Shown: positions 25,811-39,287, counted from the first letter of the stretch. The stretch is DNA of 64,000 bases from Zerene cesonia (GCF_012273895.1 NC_052113.1:3958195-4022194), one strand, 5' to 3'. Translations and numbers: made by a program. Notes: generated by a model from the sequence alone, not told the origin.

Positions 25811-26805
25811 CATCAAAACAAAGGTATAATCAATGATGAATGGAATTGCCACTTACCTCGAAACCTTTAATATTTTGGTCAAATTAGGCCTTTAGTGCAT
25901 AGATCATTAATTGGTTCTTTGTGCATTATGTATAATATCATCTACATACAAAGATTTCGAGATACAACAATTGTTTTAAAAAACATTAAATTTAATGTTT
26001 AATGTCATAAAAAAGGTTCGCTATCTTAGCGATAAGGCCGTATATTTGTGCGTAATTGTGTTGAGTGTTTGAGTTATTTCTCTATTTGTTCTTTTTTATT
26101 GATACCAATAAAGAGTTATCAATCAATAAATCAATCAAAAGTATTGAAACCATAAATAATTATAAGCATATTTAGTAGGTACATAAATTACTACGACTAG
26201 TATTTCTTCCACACGGGTTAGAAATAAAGTAATCATAATCGTACGTGATAATAAATATTCCTTGCATATAAAAGCTTATCGAATAATGAAAAAATCTATA
26301 TTCTGTCAGATTACACGTTAGCCTATATTTTCTGTACTCACTCGAAACTTTCAAACGTTTTCAGCGAATCATTTAAATAGAACCCAATATAAGAATACTT
26401 GAATTAGCCGGGAACATAATTTCATGCTGGCTACTTAATAATCCTCATCCGCTGAGAAAGCAGAGGATAAAACAAAATTCTAACTCGTAACACTACAACC
26501 ATTTGTTATCTTAACCCTTAGAGACGCAACGGTAAATAACGTTAATATAACATTATTCTCAACTTTCCATATACAATTTATCATTACAAATGACGCGGCA
26601 GGGATGGGATCAGACCAGACCAGCCGCTGTTCATCATTTATCATATAAAACATAACGATTCATTGAGCTGTAATAAATAACGACTATTTACGCGTGATTT
26701 TTTCCGGCGTTTTTCGGACGGCCGCGGCTTTAAACAACCGATAATTTTGTGGGGAAGGAAAATGGTGGCATACTACTAGTATATGAGATAGCTATGTTTT
26801 AATTT
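25806..26805. other. AT-rich non-coding stretch
   Basis: No exon or repeat recognised. 26790-26805 is the left target duplication of the next SINE. Confidence 0.4.
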
Positions 26806-27061
26806 TAATTTTTAGTTTTATAGCATTGAAAATGCTTTATAAATGAGAAATTTTGAAAGAATAGAAAAAATTTGATCACGAGGCAGGATACGAACCTGCG
26901 TATCTTGCCTAACCGTAGCAACGCCTCGCCTCTCGGCCACCCGTGATCCTGCCACAGTAATCGAATTTCTTCTACTCTTTCGGTTTCATGTGCCTAAGGG
27001 CCCCCTCCTCCGCCTCATCCTGCCTCGTGATCAATTTTTTTCTATTCTTTCAAAATTTCTC
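26806..27061 (-). mobile_element. tRNA-derived SINE family S, copy 2, enclosed by inverted arms
   Basis: On the minus strand it has 'ggtggccgagaggcgaggcg' (A-box-like) and 'gcaggttcgtatcctgc', a perfect 5-bp T-stem with a 7-base loop that serves as B box. 'gatcacg' and 'cgtgatc' can pair like an acceptor stem. 45-bp arms (26845-26889 and 27017-27061) are reverse complements with one mismatch and bracket the tRNA-like unit. The element sits between perfect 16-bp direct repeats agctatgttttaattt (26790-26805, 27062-27077), so it is a target-primed insertion. Copy 1 lies at 11161-11312. Confidence 0.87.
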
Positions 27062-27078
27062 AGCTATGTTTTAATTTC

Positions 27079-27313
27079 ATACTAACTTTCCAACCACGGC
27101 TTCACACGCGTAGTCGAAGGAAAAGATTTAGCCGCAGTATCCGCATAGTTCCCGGTCCCGTGGCTTTCCGGAATTAAAAAAACTATCCTGTATCTATTCT
27201 CGTTTCTCAAACTATCTTTATACCAAGTTTCATCGATATAGGTTATGTGATTTAGGCGTGAAGATGCAGAAAAACTGACAGAGTGACTTTCACATTTATT
27301 ATATTATTACGGA
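27079..27313 (+). mobile_element. Family C short element, copy 4
   Basis: 'accacggcttcacacgcgta', 'aactatcctgtatctattct', 'aactatctttataccaagtt' and 'tttcacatttattatattat' in family order, directly after the SINE's right duplication. Confidence 0.75.
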
Positions 27314-30300
27314 GCTGATAATTTAGTTGGTTTATTTTATTTCTCGTCATATGTTTCACTCAACGTATGATTGAGTTCTTTCTATAAAAGATACATTATT
27401 AAAAAGTATTTAAAATGTAACGGATAGGTGCAAATACAAGGACTATTATATACCAATTTTCCATTAGTGTCAAGTTAGCATCTGTTCAAACTGCCCTCAA
27501 GTGCGACTTGAATGCGTTTCAATAAAACGCCACAGTTCAAGGATTGGTAGTACTTACAAATATCCTCAAAGAATATGTTAAGAACGTACGTATAGAAATG
27601 ATGTTTGTCCACAAAACCCACTGGCTCGATTAGTCTCAAAGTCACAATAACTAGAAAAATAAAAACATTTCATGGTACCTACATCAGACACAGCTATCCT
27701 CATAAAAATAGTACCGTCCGAAATACGTTTATCCGGGATACGTTGTATTTCGACGCACAAAACCTGTAAATCAAAGTAACGAAGCTATTTGTACTTCGAC
27801 ATTTGGTATTTTTCCTCTTATCAAGGCTATTTCTTTTTATGCTTGTGTAAATAATGGTGTGATTTTTCACCTCGGAACGCGTTATGTGTGAACCAAAGAA
27901 ACTATTTATTTCATTATTATGTCTTTTTAAAAGATCTACGATAGTTATTATCATACGTCTTTTCGGTTCTAATTTTGTATATTTATAGGGTTGTTTAGGT
28001 ATCATGCCACGGATCCGCTCATGTATTCTTTCATAGTAGGTATTGCGTGACAACCATTAATACTTCCATTACTTATTTGAGTACCTTAAAGAATAAACGT
28101 TTTTTTTTTATTTTTGATCTATATCGGTTTTAGAGTACATCCGTTAATTACTACGTTTCTTTCGCATTAATCCTATAAGTAGGGATATTTCACAACCACG
28201 TCGCAAGGCAGTCATCTAACTGATTATATAAATCATCATGAAACACTAAGTAAAAAATAAAGCCATTTATCATAACATCTGCATTCATGCATTCAGTGCA
28301 TATAAAAGATTTTATCGTTCCGTAAAACCCAATACGGACAATCTGGATGACAAGCAAGAATAGGGAAAGATATTGTATCCCTGCCTAATGACATGGAATA
28401 ATTTATTCGTGCCACATGAAAGGATTTTCAAGCTAGTCTGAAATGCATTCTTTATTGAATATTCTTCTAGTGTGATCGAATTACCTACTATATTTTTTAA
28501 TAAAACATAACAAAAGTATAAAAATACAGTGTTCGGTAAAGACAACAGAAAGAATAATTAAATAAAATCCAAATTGATTTTAGTGCCGCTACGAAGACTG
28601 GTGAATTATATTATACGACTAGATAGAAAATTATTATTATACAAGAAAAGACTGGAGAATTATACACTAACAGTCCGTGATTTTTATCATTGAGTATCCA
28701 ATCATCACCCTTATAATAATTAGTAATGTATGACGCAAACTTGATGTCTAACACCACTTACCGATATGTCTATAACTACCGCTGAACATGACTCCCTCTT
28801 TATATCGCTGATGGCTTTCATCTACGTTTTCTTTGTTAACACCAATTTAAATGATAAAACTGTATACATACGAACTTTCTGTTTATTTCCTTAAACTTGA
28901 ATATTAACATTGAGCAATATATACATTTCTTTCAATAACACAGGTTTATATTGATTTTAATTCAAATTTTTAGATGGTATTAGATGTGGTCAATATTCAA
29001 ACGCTAAGAAGGCAATCATATCACAATTTGCAATTTGTCAACAACCGTCATTTCTTTACAAACTTCAATACTCTTTATTCCTTATATTTTGATTATAAAA
29101 AGTTGACACTTGACGCAACTATTCAATTAATAACTATTTCAATTGTAATCATACATTAAACATTTTTATTTTATTTCAAGTCTTTTCCTTAAACTTTTCC
29201 AAACACTGCATGATTTTTGCCCTTAATTCGAATTTCAACCATTTTTCAATTTATAAACCAATGCTGCACTAATTAAAAGTGATTTGATAATGCATAGCAA
29301 GACACGATCACGACAAATCATTGTGATTTGAAAGTAATTATGCCTTGAAACTTATGTTTTTCTATATACGTAAAGTACAACTATTTTTCGATAACGCATC
29401 GACCGTCGCCAGTTGTTACATGATAGATTAATCGTGTCAATGCATCGATAGGTCCTCTGTGAAATACAACACCGAGGGGTGACTGCGTAGTACACTCGTA
29501 TTTGAGATTAAAATAGAATTTTCGCTGTTACCACCAATACTTTTACCGATGGACGTGTATTTTTTTCATTGATGTATCGATGGACAACGGTTGCAGGTTT
29601 GTTTTGGAATAAAAATACAAAGTGGCTATCAACATGTAATATTTTTACGTCAAAATGGGTTGCTGTTGTTATTGTTCAATTTGAAAACGTGCAAGCGAGT
29701 AATATATGAGTAGATAAACAAGATTTATGTATCTTTTTAGCGTTCCGTAACCAAAGTGTAAAACGGGATTCTGTTACTCAATCTGTCCGTCCGTCTGTAT
29801 ATTTATTTATTTATTTGTAGGAATCTGTTAGTCTTAGTCGTGAGACCCGACTGTCACTTGACCGAAACCTCAAAACTATCGACTGGGTGAATAAATTTTT
29901 ACGATTATTTTTATTTAAAACCTGGTGCCTCAAGTGTGGTCCCGTTTAATTTTAGTCTATTTATTGTACGTATATTTATTGCATATTATTGTACGAAACC
30001 TTGAAGTATATAGTAAGTAGTTATAGACAAATATTGTGGGATGTATATTATAATTAGCGGTTTCTCCCGGCTTTGTCCGCAGTAATTGTAATATCACGTG
30101 CATAATACATACAAAACATAATAAATCGGTACAGTACTGATCGGTACAGTAAAATTAGCGCATTCAAACAAATAATTAAATTCTCAAGTTCAGATGCAAT
30201 TATATTTAAAAATTATCTTAAAGAATACCCTCCCCTAACCTAATTTCTCTCCGTAAATCTGATTGTCTGGAATAAGTATTTATGGTGATAAGATCGCCAA

Positions 30301-30371
30301 TTGTTTTGATGTATATTTAACTTAACGTTTTATAAAAATAATTATAAATAATATTTTCGAGCAAATAATTA
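27314..30371. other. Mostly featureless stretch
   Basis: No exon recognised. 29738-29815 ('gcgttccgtaaccaaagtg', 'tgtccgtccgtctgta') resembles another dispersed lepidopteran repeat, and 30055-30075 ('cggtttctcccggctttgtc') looks like the eroded end of a short element. Neither has a second copy in the window. Confidence 0.4.
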
Positions 30372-30564
30372 TCTTATATATAAAAATTAATTGCTGTTCG
30401 TTAGTCTCGCTAAAAGTCGAGAACGGCTGAACGGATTTATCTTATTTTGGTCTTGATATGTCTAGATCTACATGATCTAGGGAAGGTTTAAAATGTGAGA
30501 ACGACAAGGAAAATATGTCGAAACAATAGTCTATGGAATTGCGAAGTTCTCCGGGACAGCTAGT
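30372..30564 (+). mobile_element. Family E short element, single copy
   Basis: 'attgctgttcgttagtctcg', 'ctaaaagtcgagaacggctg' and 'aacggattta' at the left, and the end 'gaagttctccgggacagcta' plus 'gta'. It is a familiar lepidopteran dispersed repeat (recognised from memory) with the same 'ctagt' end as families A-D. Confidence 0.65.
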
Positions 30565-31807
30565 AAATAAATAAAATCGTCTTTAAAAATACAGAGCCAT
30601 AGCTCTCGCTAGACTAGACTCACTAGAAAGGTATTCAAGAAAAACCACAGTGTCCCTAGAAACAGTCAATTTTCAAACAGCATTTCGAACAAGCACCCTT
30701 AGAGGGACGGAGTAATTAAAGTTTACAATACCCCATCTGCTTATAGAGGAGTTTTTAATGATCTTTTATGGTGAGGTGGCGTCAACACAGATTCAAGTCT
30801 ATGGCTATAGAAAAGACTCAGTAAGTAAAAGAGAATCCTTATAACAAAAAGTAACATAGTGTACCTAGTTTGATAGATAGTAGTTAGTATTTAATAATTT
30901 TGAGTCATAGATTATTATTACTATTTTTAAATTAAATCTAATAACAGACTGAATTCTGGGAAACAATAGAACATTATATCATACACAACATAAGTTATTT
31001 CAGAGTAGTTTTTCCGACTAAAACAACGTTCCCAAAAAAAGATTAAGAACTAAAAGTACAAACTTTTAGGTGTAACAACCCAGGCCTACTGGAGATTCTT
31101 AATAATTTTAATGTGGGAGTCCAGCACGCTCTGATAGAAATAGGAACCAGCTTCCACCGGGCCGGTACACTACTACAAAAGGGTTGGCGTGACATAGCTG
31201 CTCTTATACCAACTATGACTTAAAAAGAAGACTTAAAAATACACTACAACGTATATAATAATAAATGTATCTACTCAGAAAAAAATTACTGTGACTTTAC
31301 GTGAGTTTACGTTTAAAATGTACACAATTGTTTGTATCTATTTCAATATCATTAACGATATCAATAAAATGTGAATTATGTTAGCAAATGTCATTGTATA
31401 CTACTTACTCCTATTTGATAGAATGCGGGGTCCATAGTTTTGCGCAGAAAGTATAAGTGATTTTATTTAATTGCCCACACAATGAACGGTGAAAGAAATG
31501 AACCAAAATAAAAAAATGAATAGAATTTACCTACGTTGTTATTGCCACAAAATAAAACATCAAAGCTTGCGTTTTGTGTAGGTACACACATCAAAGTGAG
31601 CCAGATCAAAGATAAATTTCAATAGATTTAACATTGAAAGGAAAGTCACTTGCTATCGGAAATTATAATAACGTATACATGTAACGTAATCATTTTGATT
31701 TTTTTGTAGATTGGCATTAAAGGAACACGCTTTCCTACTGACTTTGTAAAGTATCGTACCGTACCTCTTAAGATATCTTATTGAGATATGAATTTATAAT
31801 TTCATGT
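30565..31807. other. Non-coding stretch
   Basis: No exon. 31083-31210 ('tgggagtccagcacgctctg', 'cttccaccgggccggtaca') is richer in GC and looks like an unclassified transposon remnant. Confidence 0.4.
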
Positions 31808-32013
31808 ATCCTACTAATATTATAATAGCGCAAGTTTGTAATCCTTACAATGTGTGAGTTTGTTGCTCTTTGACGTAAAAACTGCTCAACCGATTGCAAT
31901 GAAATTTGGTAAGTAGACAGCTGGATAACTGGAATAACATAGAGGCAACTTTTTATCCCGATATTCCTACGGGATACGGACTTACGCGGGTAAAACCGCG
32001 GGGCGAAGCTAGT
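31808..32013 (+). mobile_element. Family A short element, copy 3 (most complete)
   Basis: The best reference copy in the window: 'atcctactaatattataata', 'ttgctctttgacgtaaaaac', 'caaccgattgcaatgaaat', 'agacagctggataactggaa', 'aggcaactttttatcccga' and the end 'accgcggggcgaagctagt'. Confidence 0.9.
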
Positions 32014-32553
32014 CATTTATAAAGAAACTGTATTGTTTATCAGTCGACATGGCTTTAAAGGATGATTTTGTTTATTTTGTTAATTTTTGACAAATAAAAT
32101 TAAAAACATGCACACATGCAAAACAAAAGCATATGTTATAACGTTTACCTACTAGTAATCACCTTGTGTCCAAAATTCGACCATAACCGAAAGTGTACGT
32201 TGTGTCAAATGCACGATAGTGTCTATAATCTTCTTTCGTTTTTATTTCTTTATTCTCTGGCTATAAATTTTATCTATATCACATAAAAGAAAATACGAGG
32301 CGAGTTACCTATTGAAAACTCAAAGCATTTAAAAAATACACCAACCGGGCTAATTAACGATGTCGTAAAACTTTCCATAATTTATTCTTCTTTTTGCCAC
32401 GACCACTTGATAATAATTACTAAATGAAAACTCTGAGGAGGAAAAAATTAGCGTACAGATTTTTTATGTTCTTACCGAAGTAAAATAGAGGCTTAATATG
32501 CAAAAAAGTTAAATTTGAAGAGGAAGAGGTGATCTAAAAGATACAATAATGAA

Positions 32554-32728
32554 TATCTACACTAATATTATAAAGAGGAAGAATTTGTATTTTTGTTTGT
32601 TTGTGATGGATAAACTCAAAAACTACTGGACCGATTTTAAAAATTCTTTCAAAGTAAGGAAGCTGCAACTTCGCTGAGTGACATAGGCTATATATGTACC
32701 ACGGGCAAAACCGGGGCGAACTGCTAGG
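32554..32728 (+). mobile_element. Family D short element, copy 2
   Basis: 'atctacactaatattataaa', 'aactactggaccgattttaa', 'ggctatatatgtaccacggg' and 'ccggggcgaactgctaggta'. Confidence 0.85.
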
Positions 32729-34155
32729 TAAGATAATGGCAAACATTAAAAATTAAGAATATTAAATTTTTATATACAGCCTTATTAGTTAATATTCATC
32801 GTGCACCACTAAACCCACAATTTCTTTAAAAAAAGAGTTTGATTTGATCCTCCAAAAGAAGGTTTAGGTTTTTATTATTGACTTCAAATTTCTCGTCTCA
32901 AAGGTATTCCTTAAGCCGAAAGAAGCCGGAAAGAAAAGGGTAATGGAGCTAACCTAACTTTGTGTGTGTGTGTGTGTTGTCTTGATAAAACAGCATTTTA
33001 GAAAGCATTTGCTGGGATATTTTGTCATCAAATAAGAGTATTTTTATTTGATCTGAGAAGGGAATGGAAAAGGTTGCCTTTTGTTTCATCATAATTATTC
33101 CACCTGTCCATACCACATCTCCGATTTTGTCTGCATGGAGAGACGTAATGTGTGTCTTTTGCAATGTTCATCTTCTATAGCTGTTCTGCCTCAGCATAAA
33201 TACTTTGTTAATACCAATCAGTGTGCAATTTCAGAATTGAGAGGTTAAAGTCCTCAAATTATTCTCTTAAATCGATAAGTACATCTTTGATTCACAACAT
33301 TAATGTAGGGACGATTAAACAGACAGAAACAACGTTTATACACATAGCTCTATAGCTTAGTTAATTTAATGTTAGGTAGTTAGTCACAATTTATTTTTGA
33401 AGTATATTTTAGTATAATTAAACTATAGAACATATAATTTTATCTTAAACGTATCACATATCATATGTATAATATATTTTATCTTTAATAATATAATTCA
33501 TAAATTAGCTACTACAAATATCAAAATATGATATATTCTTCAAACTTAATATTATTCACTTTTTATATCTTACGACATTTAACTGTATTTTAAATTCAAT
33601 CTCAAAGCCAATTAATCTGAATTCACCGTAAAAGCCGAGGCTTATAATTTAGTTAAAATTAATTACTAGGTTCGAATTAATAACGGGAGTGCACGTTCTG
33701 TGAAGTAAATTTAATGTTTTCAAATGGCGGCAAATGGATTGCACTTACTTCCCTTATTACATTTTATGCGATAGTGGTGACAGTAAAATACGTCATAAAT
33801 ACGTTTTCATTATATATTATAGAATTTATTTATGACATTATCGAATTACCCTCTGAAACATTTGACATAAAAATTTGTCGAACACTAATATTATGACATT
33901 CCTAAATTAAAAAAAATAAAACATGCAATTGTATCATTTCTTTCGTAAATCGATTTGATATTGTTTCATTCGTATTCGATACAAATTCGCATCTCATTCG
34001 GGTAGAATACCTCTAAGTAAAATTATTTATACCTATGAAGTGCAGTTGAGTATGATATTTAACATAGTAAGACATAGTTAAAACGTAGTAAAAAATAAAG
34101 GATTTTTTTTTCTATTTTATTTCATTTAAATATATGACATGTGGCTATAAGTATT
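32729..34155. other. AT-rich non-coding stretch with a (GT)n run
   Basis: (GT)n microsatellite at 32960-32977. The rest is featureless. Confidence 0.5.
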
Positions 34156-34427
34156 ACTAGCTGTGACCCGCGGTTGAAACCGCGTAAGTCCGTATCCCGT
34201 AGGAATATCGGTATAAAAAGTGCCTATGTGTTATTTCAGTTGTCCAGCTATCTACGAAGCAAAATAGTATTATTATTCACCAATAGATGTCAGGAAAAAA
34301 AAAAACACGAATAAAACACGAACATGACATTTTCAAAAAAAAAAAATTCCTAGCTAGATCGATTTATCGCCCCCGAAACCCCCTATATACTAAATTTAAT
34401 GAAAATCGTTGGAGCCGATTCCGAGAT

Positions 34428-34494
<67 letters not shown>

Positions 34495-34519
34495 AGAATT
34501 GCTCGTTTAAAGGTATAAG
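34156..34519 (+). mobile_element. Family B element with long TA-repeat, copy 2 (A/B chimera)
   Basis: The first 110 bases are family-A sequence in reverse ('actagctgtgacccgcggtt', 'gtccgtatcccgtaggaata'). They join 'caccaatagatgtcaggaaa' and the family-B body ('agctagatcgatttatcgcc', 'atcgttggagccgattccga'). A (TA)n tract of about 58 bases (34433-34491) is followed by the end 'gctcgtttaaaggtataag'. The ORF with an (IY)n stretch here is only the translated TA repeat. Confidence 0.85.
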
Positions 34520-36550
34520 ATTAAAAGGAAGAATATGTTGAACAACGAATAAACAAACGAAATTTTTATCTGAATATTACCATAATAAATAGCATCAGAT
34601 GTGTTAATATATATCAACATGTACTAATAAAATATACATATATACAGTCTACAAAATTGATTCAAAAACCAGTCTGTTGATTTCACTTTCATATGTAGGT
34701 AAGTACCTAAATAGATTTATTAACATTGTTGTAAGTTTATTTTATTTATTCAAATGTTTGATCGCGATATTTATGGGTTACAAAAGATTAAAATCGAATA
34801 TAACAAAAGCTAAAATGTTTTATTCATGTATAGGATTATAACATCACTCTCAATAATTTATAACCAAATCAAAATACTGCAGTGTTATTTATTTCAAACG
34901 AAAATCGCCTAGTTTCATCATAAATATCGAAAACCATAACATATTTGTCAAGTCCCACGCAATTTACGCTTTCAATTTTTAATATTTTACAGGATTTTCT
35001 ACCTTATCCCGTTAGAGTAGAGGTCAGCGTGGTATGCAAGTGTGAGGGTCCAATTTTCGGAAGGCGATGCTAAGGCAATTTTTCTCATCCCTCCAATATG
35101 TTCAGTGTGTGGTGAAATCCACCATACATCTTGTATGCGTCCCATTATGTAAATGGGTGAAAACTCTAAATAAGATCGTTTTTGGTGCTTGGATTTTATT
35201 TATCGGGAGCAGATACTTTTGTATCAAATAAATCAATACGTTTTGCATGATTCTCCTTAAAAACAGACATGTTTATATTTTAAAACATTGGTTTTAATTT
35301 TTTCCCCAAATACATATTAGCACTATTGCCCTCAGCTTTACCGACTTACTATAAGTGGCGTATCATGTATGAATTTTAAAATAGCGCCATCTATCGGAAT
35401 TAGTAAAATCAAAAACATAATAGATCTTCCTATGGAAATGACTTGTTTCACAGTCTTTAAAAGTACCCCATAAAACATTAGAATGTTTATTAGACTAGAG
35501 TCTCCATGGCTTTGTTGTCATGTGAAATACAAAAAAAAAATACATACTCACAAACACATTTTTGCACACAATTCAAATAATTCACATAATTCAAATAACA
35601 CCTAGTATATTTACTCAAACCTAATTTATGTAAATTCATAAAAAGTCACAATTTTCTATTTGTTTTTATACTATTTTGGGAACCCATAATATCAATTCAT
35701 AGCAATTATGCAAAGCGATAAATAGCAAATTGACCTACCCATCCAGACTCAGCTGAATGCATCGCTTGAATACTCATTCACCTTGCGGTTATCGGAAATG
35801 TGATAGTTATCTCTCTCAATAAACAGAAAATAACTATAATTATTCAAAAACTTACTGCACAATTGATAATTCTTGAGGGCAAAAAGGTAATTATATATGC
35901 ATCCTTTTTATAACCGGTGTACTGACGCATTTAGAAATATTAATATTTCTGGAGTCAAATTTATGTAATTATGTCAATGTAAGTTATAGTTTAACATAAA
36001 ATTGAAACAATGATATAAAATTTGACAGATACATTCATACATTTTTATTTCGGAAAACATTATGACTATAATTTAAAGAGTATTTTGGATTTAAAAATAA
36101 TCACCTACAAAATTTTCAAAACTTTCTTCATCCTAGTTTATTTAATAAGTCCCATTTTAACCATGTACTTGGATCAAACAACACAGCATATAGAAATATA
36201 GTCTCTAACATGCCGATAGAGAGAGTATCATATAACGTTTGCAGTAAAATTGTATTCCAAGATCGTTTTTTACCTTTATTACGCTAAGCATAAAATATTT
36301 TCCAACCCTTAGTCGGTCGTTATCTTAAAGCTATGAAGACGTCGATGTAGAATTTTATGGACACCTTGCAAATTGCATTCCTTTGCAGATTCTAATACTT
36401 TAAACGATGAGGCTACTGGGAGACTTCCAATAAAGAAAATTCTATTAAAATGTAATAAATGCATCCAGTTGCGAGCGTGTTTTGGAATTTTCCATTCGTT
36501 TTTATACAAAATTGTATTTTTATTTCTCCTTATTTATAAATAAAATAGAC
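34520..36550. other. AT-rich non-coding stretch
   Basis: 35015-35160 ('gaggtcagcgtggtatgcaa', 'aatatgttcagtgtgtggtg') looks like an eroded SINE but is unassigned. A minus-strand ORF at 36309-36509 is discussed in the findings. Otherwise nothing. Confidence 0.4.
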
Positions 36551-36754
36551 GTTCGTTCCGCCTCCGCCAGGATATCAAGATACTTGTTTTATGACAAGGT
36601 AGTATTTAATCGGGATAAAAAGTTTCCTATCACCCCAGTCAGTTCATACCCTGTCTATATACCAAATTTCATCAAAATCCATTAAGTAGTTTCAGCGTAA
36701 GTCGAACAAACATCCAAACAAGCAAACTTTCACATTTATAATATTAGTGTGAAA
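36551..36754 (+). mobile_element. Family F short element, copy 1
   Basis: 'gttccgcctccgccaggata', 'gggataaaaagtttcctatc', 'agttcataccctgtctatat', 'ccaaatttcatcaaaatcca' and the right end 'tttcacatttataatattag'. The second copy is at 62694-62928. Confidence 0.82.
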
Positions 36755-38955
36755 GTGTGATAAAGTAACTAAGTGATAAATAACTGATCCTTCACCACAA
36801 CAAGATTTATAATAAAAATGTTTCTTTAACCCAAAAAGTTACACACATTTTAAGGATCATCTCAAGTTGAGATAAAACAAAGAGTCCTCAAGATTCATTT
36901 AACGTAATACTTTTTATGTTTCAATTAAATTAAGCCCAGGATTTTTGTTAAATTAATCGTGTAATTTATTGCACACGATGTTTTGCTTCTTGTATTTTCT
37001 TATTTTTAAAAATTTTAACGCTTCAGCAGAATTTCGCATCGTTTTGTTTAATCCCAATTTATTGTTAAAACTGCCGAGACAAAGCCTTATTTATTAATTA
37101 GACTAATTACTGTCGTAATTACCATTACCTTAATATGTGGGTAAAATTTTTGTTTAGAATACATAAAATGACCTTATTCAGGAGGGGGAGGGGTATAGAT
37201 AGCGTTGTAAATTCCACAACCCCTAATTTACTTTGGAAGACGTGGAAACGATTAATGTAGATTTTTATTGCCAAGCAAATTCAGATCCTTCTCCGTTTTA
37301 TGATCTTGGTTGACGTTAACTTAAGGCAGAAGGGTGATTTTTATAATGCCGCAGTAGTAACAGCAAGAAGAAAATAAAAAAAATCTACAATTCAATTAGT
37401 AAGCTGTAGCTGACTCACTTATTTTTTACTAATTTAATAATGTTACAACAATGTCTATATTTAAAGATACTCACACGAGAAAAAAAATTGATTGGTAATT
37501 GAATTTTTTTTTATATAACGTATCTAATATATGTACTATAAAATCTAATAACGATATCATCGAAATTCTGTTAACATTTACAAACAGACTAAAAATAAAC
37601 CCAGAATAAAAGCTTTGGGGATCATTAAGTGTAATTGCCCCATGGGGTGTGCTTCCAATTGAGGTCAAATCTTGATATTTGTTTCGGTCATAGTATTCGG
37701 TCCTTTGTTGTTTTCTTGTATAGATAGAAAATAGACTTGTATTGTCATTTGCAATTGATGTAGGTTAAATAAATATAAAAAATACTTTATAGAAATTGAC
37801 TCTACTAAATACCGGCTTGGCAAAGAGAAATATGGATGGCATAATTAGTTCTGAAAAGAGGCACGTTATTCTAGAAGCTTTCTATGCATTTGCTCTTTGC
37901 TCGTGTTTATCCACGAAAATATGACATTTTGAATGAAGATAAATTTTCATACAAAGCCTTCAGTGGGACCGCAATAATGTGGTCACGAGTGGACTGGCTT
38001 CCTGTGGTTTTTGTTTACGAAAAACGGTCCCGTTATGCTACATTTAAATAGCAATAAACATATCACCCATCTCAGAATACCCGTGGAAGGTTATTAATGT
38101 GAAGGTAAAGAGAATTATGTTTGAGAGAGAGGTAACGTTCAAGGGAATCCCGTTTATTATAAAATTTTAATAAAACATATGTCGAATGTGCTATGAAAAT
38201 ATAATTTAAGAAATCAAATATGGATATTGTTAGTGAAATTTAATATATAGATTTAGAAAAAACAGACAAGTAAGTTATGCTTTATTGCCCACATTGCTTG
38301 CCATAGAGGTTACTTTGCTTTTTAATTGGGTTTAATTTATGTTAAAAGTACAAAGAATAACGTCTCTTTATTTATACATATTGTAGCTCAGAAATTGGGT
38401 AACATATAAATGAATTAGTAACACGATTATTATGTTGTAATGAATGTATTATGGGTTTCATGAATGATGAATGAAATATAAGAAATCGAATGATTATTGG
38501 TTCCATCGTCACTAATTTCATTATTATTTAATCCTATAGACGGCATAGATAAGACTGATACTGATAAGAATATTTGAAAATAAAATCTATGTATTAGTGA
38601 ATTAAATTGTCGTGTCTGTGTTTATGTTTTTTCTTATTACCTTCTTTACAATGTTCAGAGTTTTGCCCTTTTTTGTTAGTTGTTGTGTGTGTTCTTGCGT
38701 GTGATCAAATATTGTCTATATCTACGTCTATGTAATAAGATAATTTTTACCCCGAGAAGAATAACTGAGACAACAAACAGGGAAAGGAATACAAAAACTT
38801 AATCGCGGAATAAAATGATCCTCTGTAAACATTAATATAAAATACGTCGTAATAAATATCTAAGCCAGCAGTGTCATAAAATCTGTCCTCTCTTACCAAC
38901 TATCTTAACTATAGTATAACATCTCACTACCCACTTTTAGAACGAAAGAACTATT
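36755..38955. other. AT-rich non-coding stretch
   Basis: No exon or repeat recognised. Confidence 0.4.
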
Positions 38956-39065
38956 AATTCTTGGACATGCCAGTTGTGTCACGATGTGTTTTCTCACTGT
39001 TTCGAGAAGTGGTGATGTAAATAATGTGATACATTGAAAAATAAATTTATGCGTCCAGCGAATTT
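38956..39065 (-). mobile_element. SINE family R fragment
   Basis: 'ttcttggacatgccagttgt' and 'cgagaagtggtgatgtaaat' match the middle of the family-R SINE at 16633. The tRNA-like head and the tail are missing. It lies just 3' of the GalNAc-transferase stop codon. Confidence 0.7.
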
Positions 39066-39287
39066 CAAGATTTCGTGATGTGTGAGTTACGTGCTTTTAT
39101 GTATATAGATATAAGATTGTAAATCGTTTGATATATAATAGAAATTTGATTAGTCGACTATAACATCATTCGCATTTTTTTTCAAGTTTCAGACCAATAA
39201 TGAATTCTAATAGCCAAAAAGAATATAATACAATACATTTTATGGCGCGTTTTTTTTATGTTTTTATACTATTAAGTATTTTCGATG

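Noticed and set aside
34287..34541. ORF with an Ile-Tyr repeat
   Set aside because: Translation of the (TA)n tract of a mobile element.
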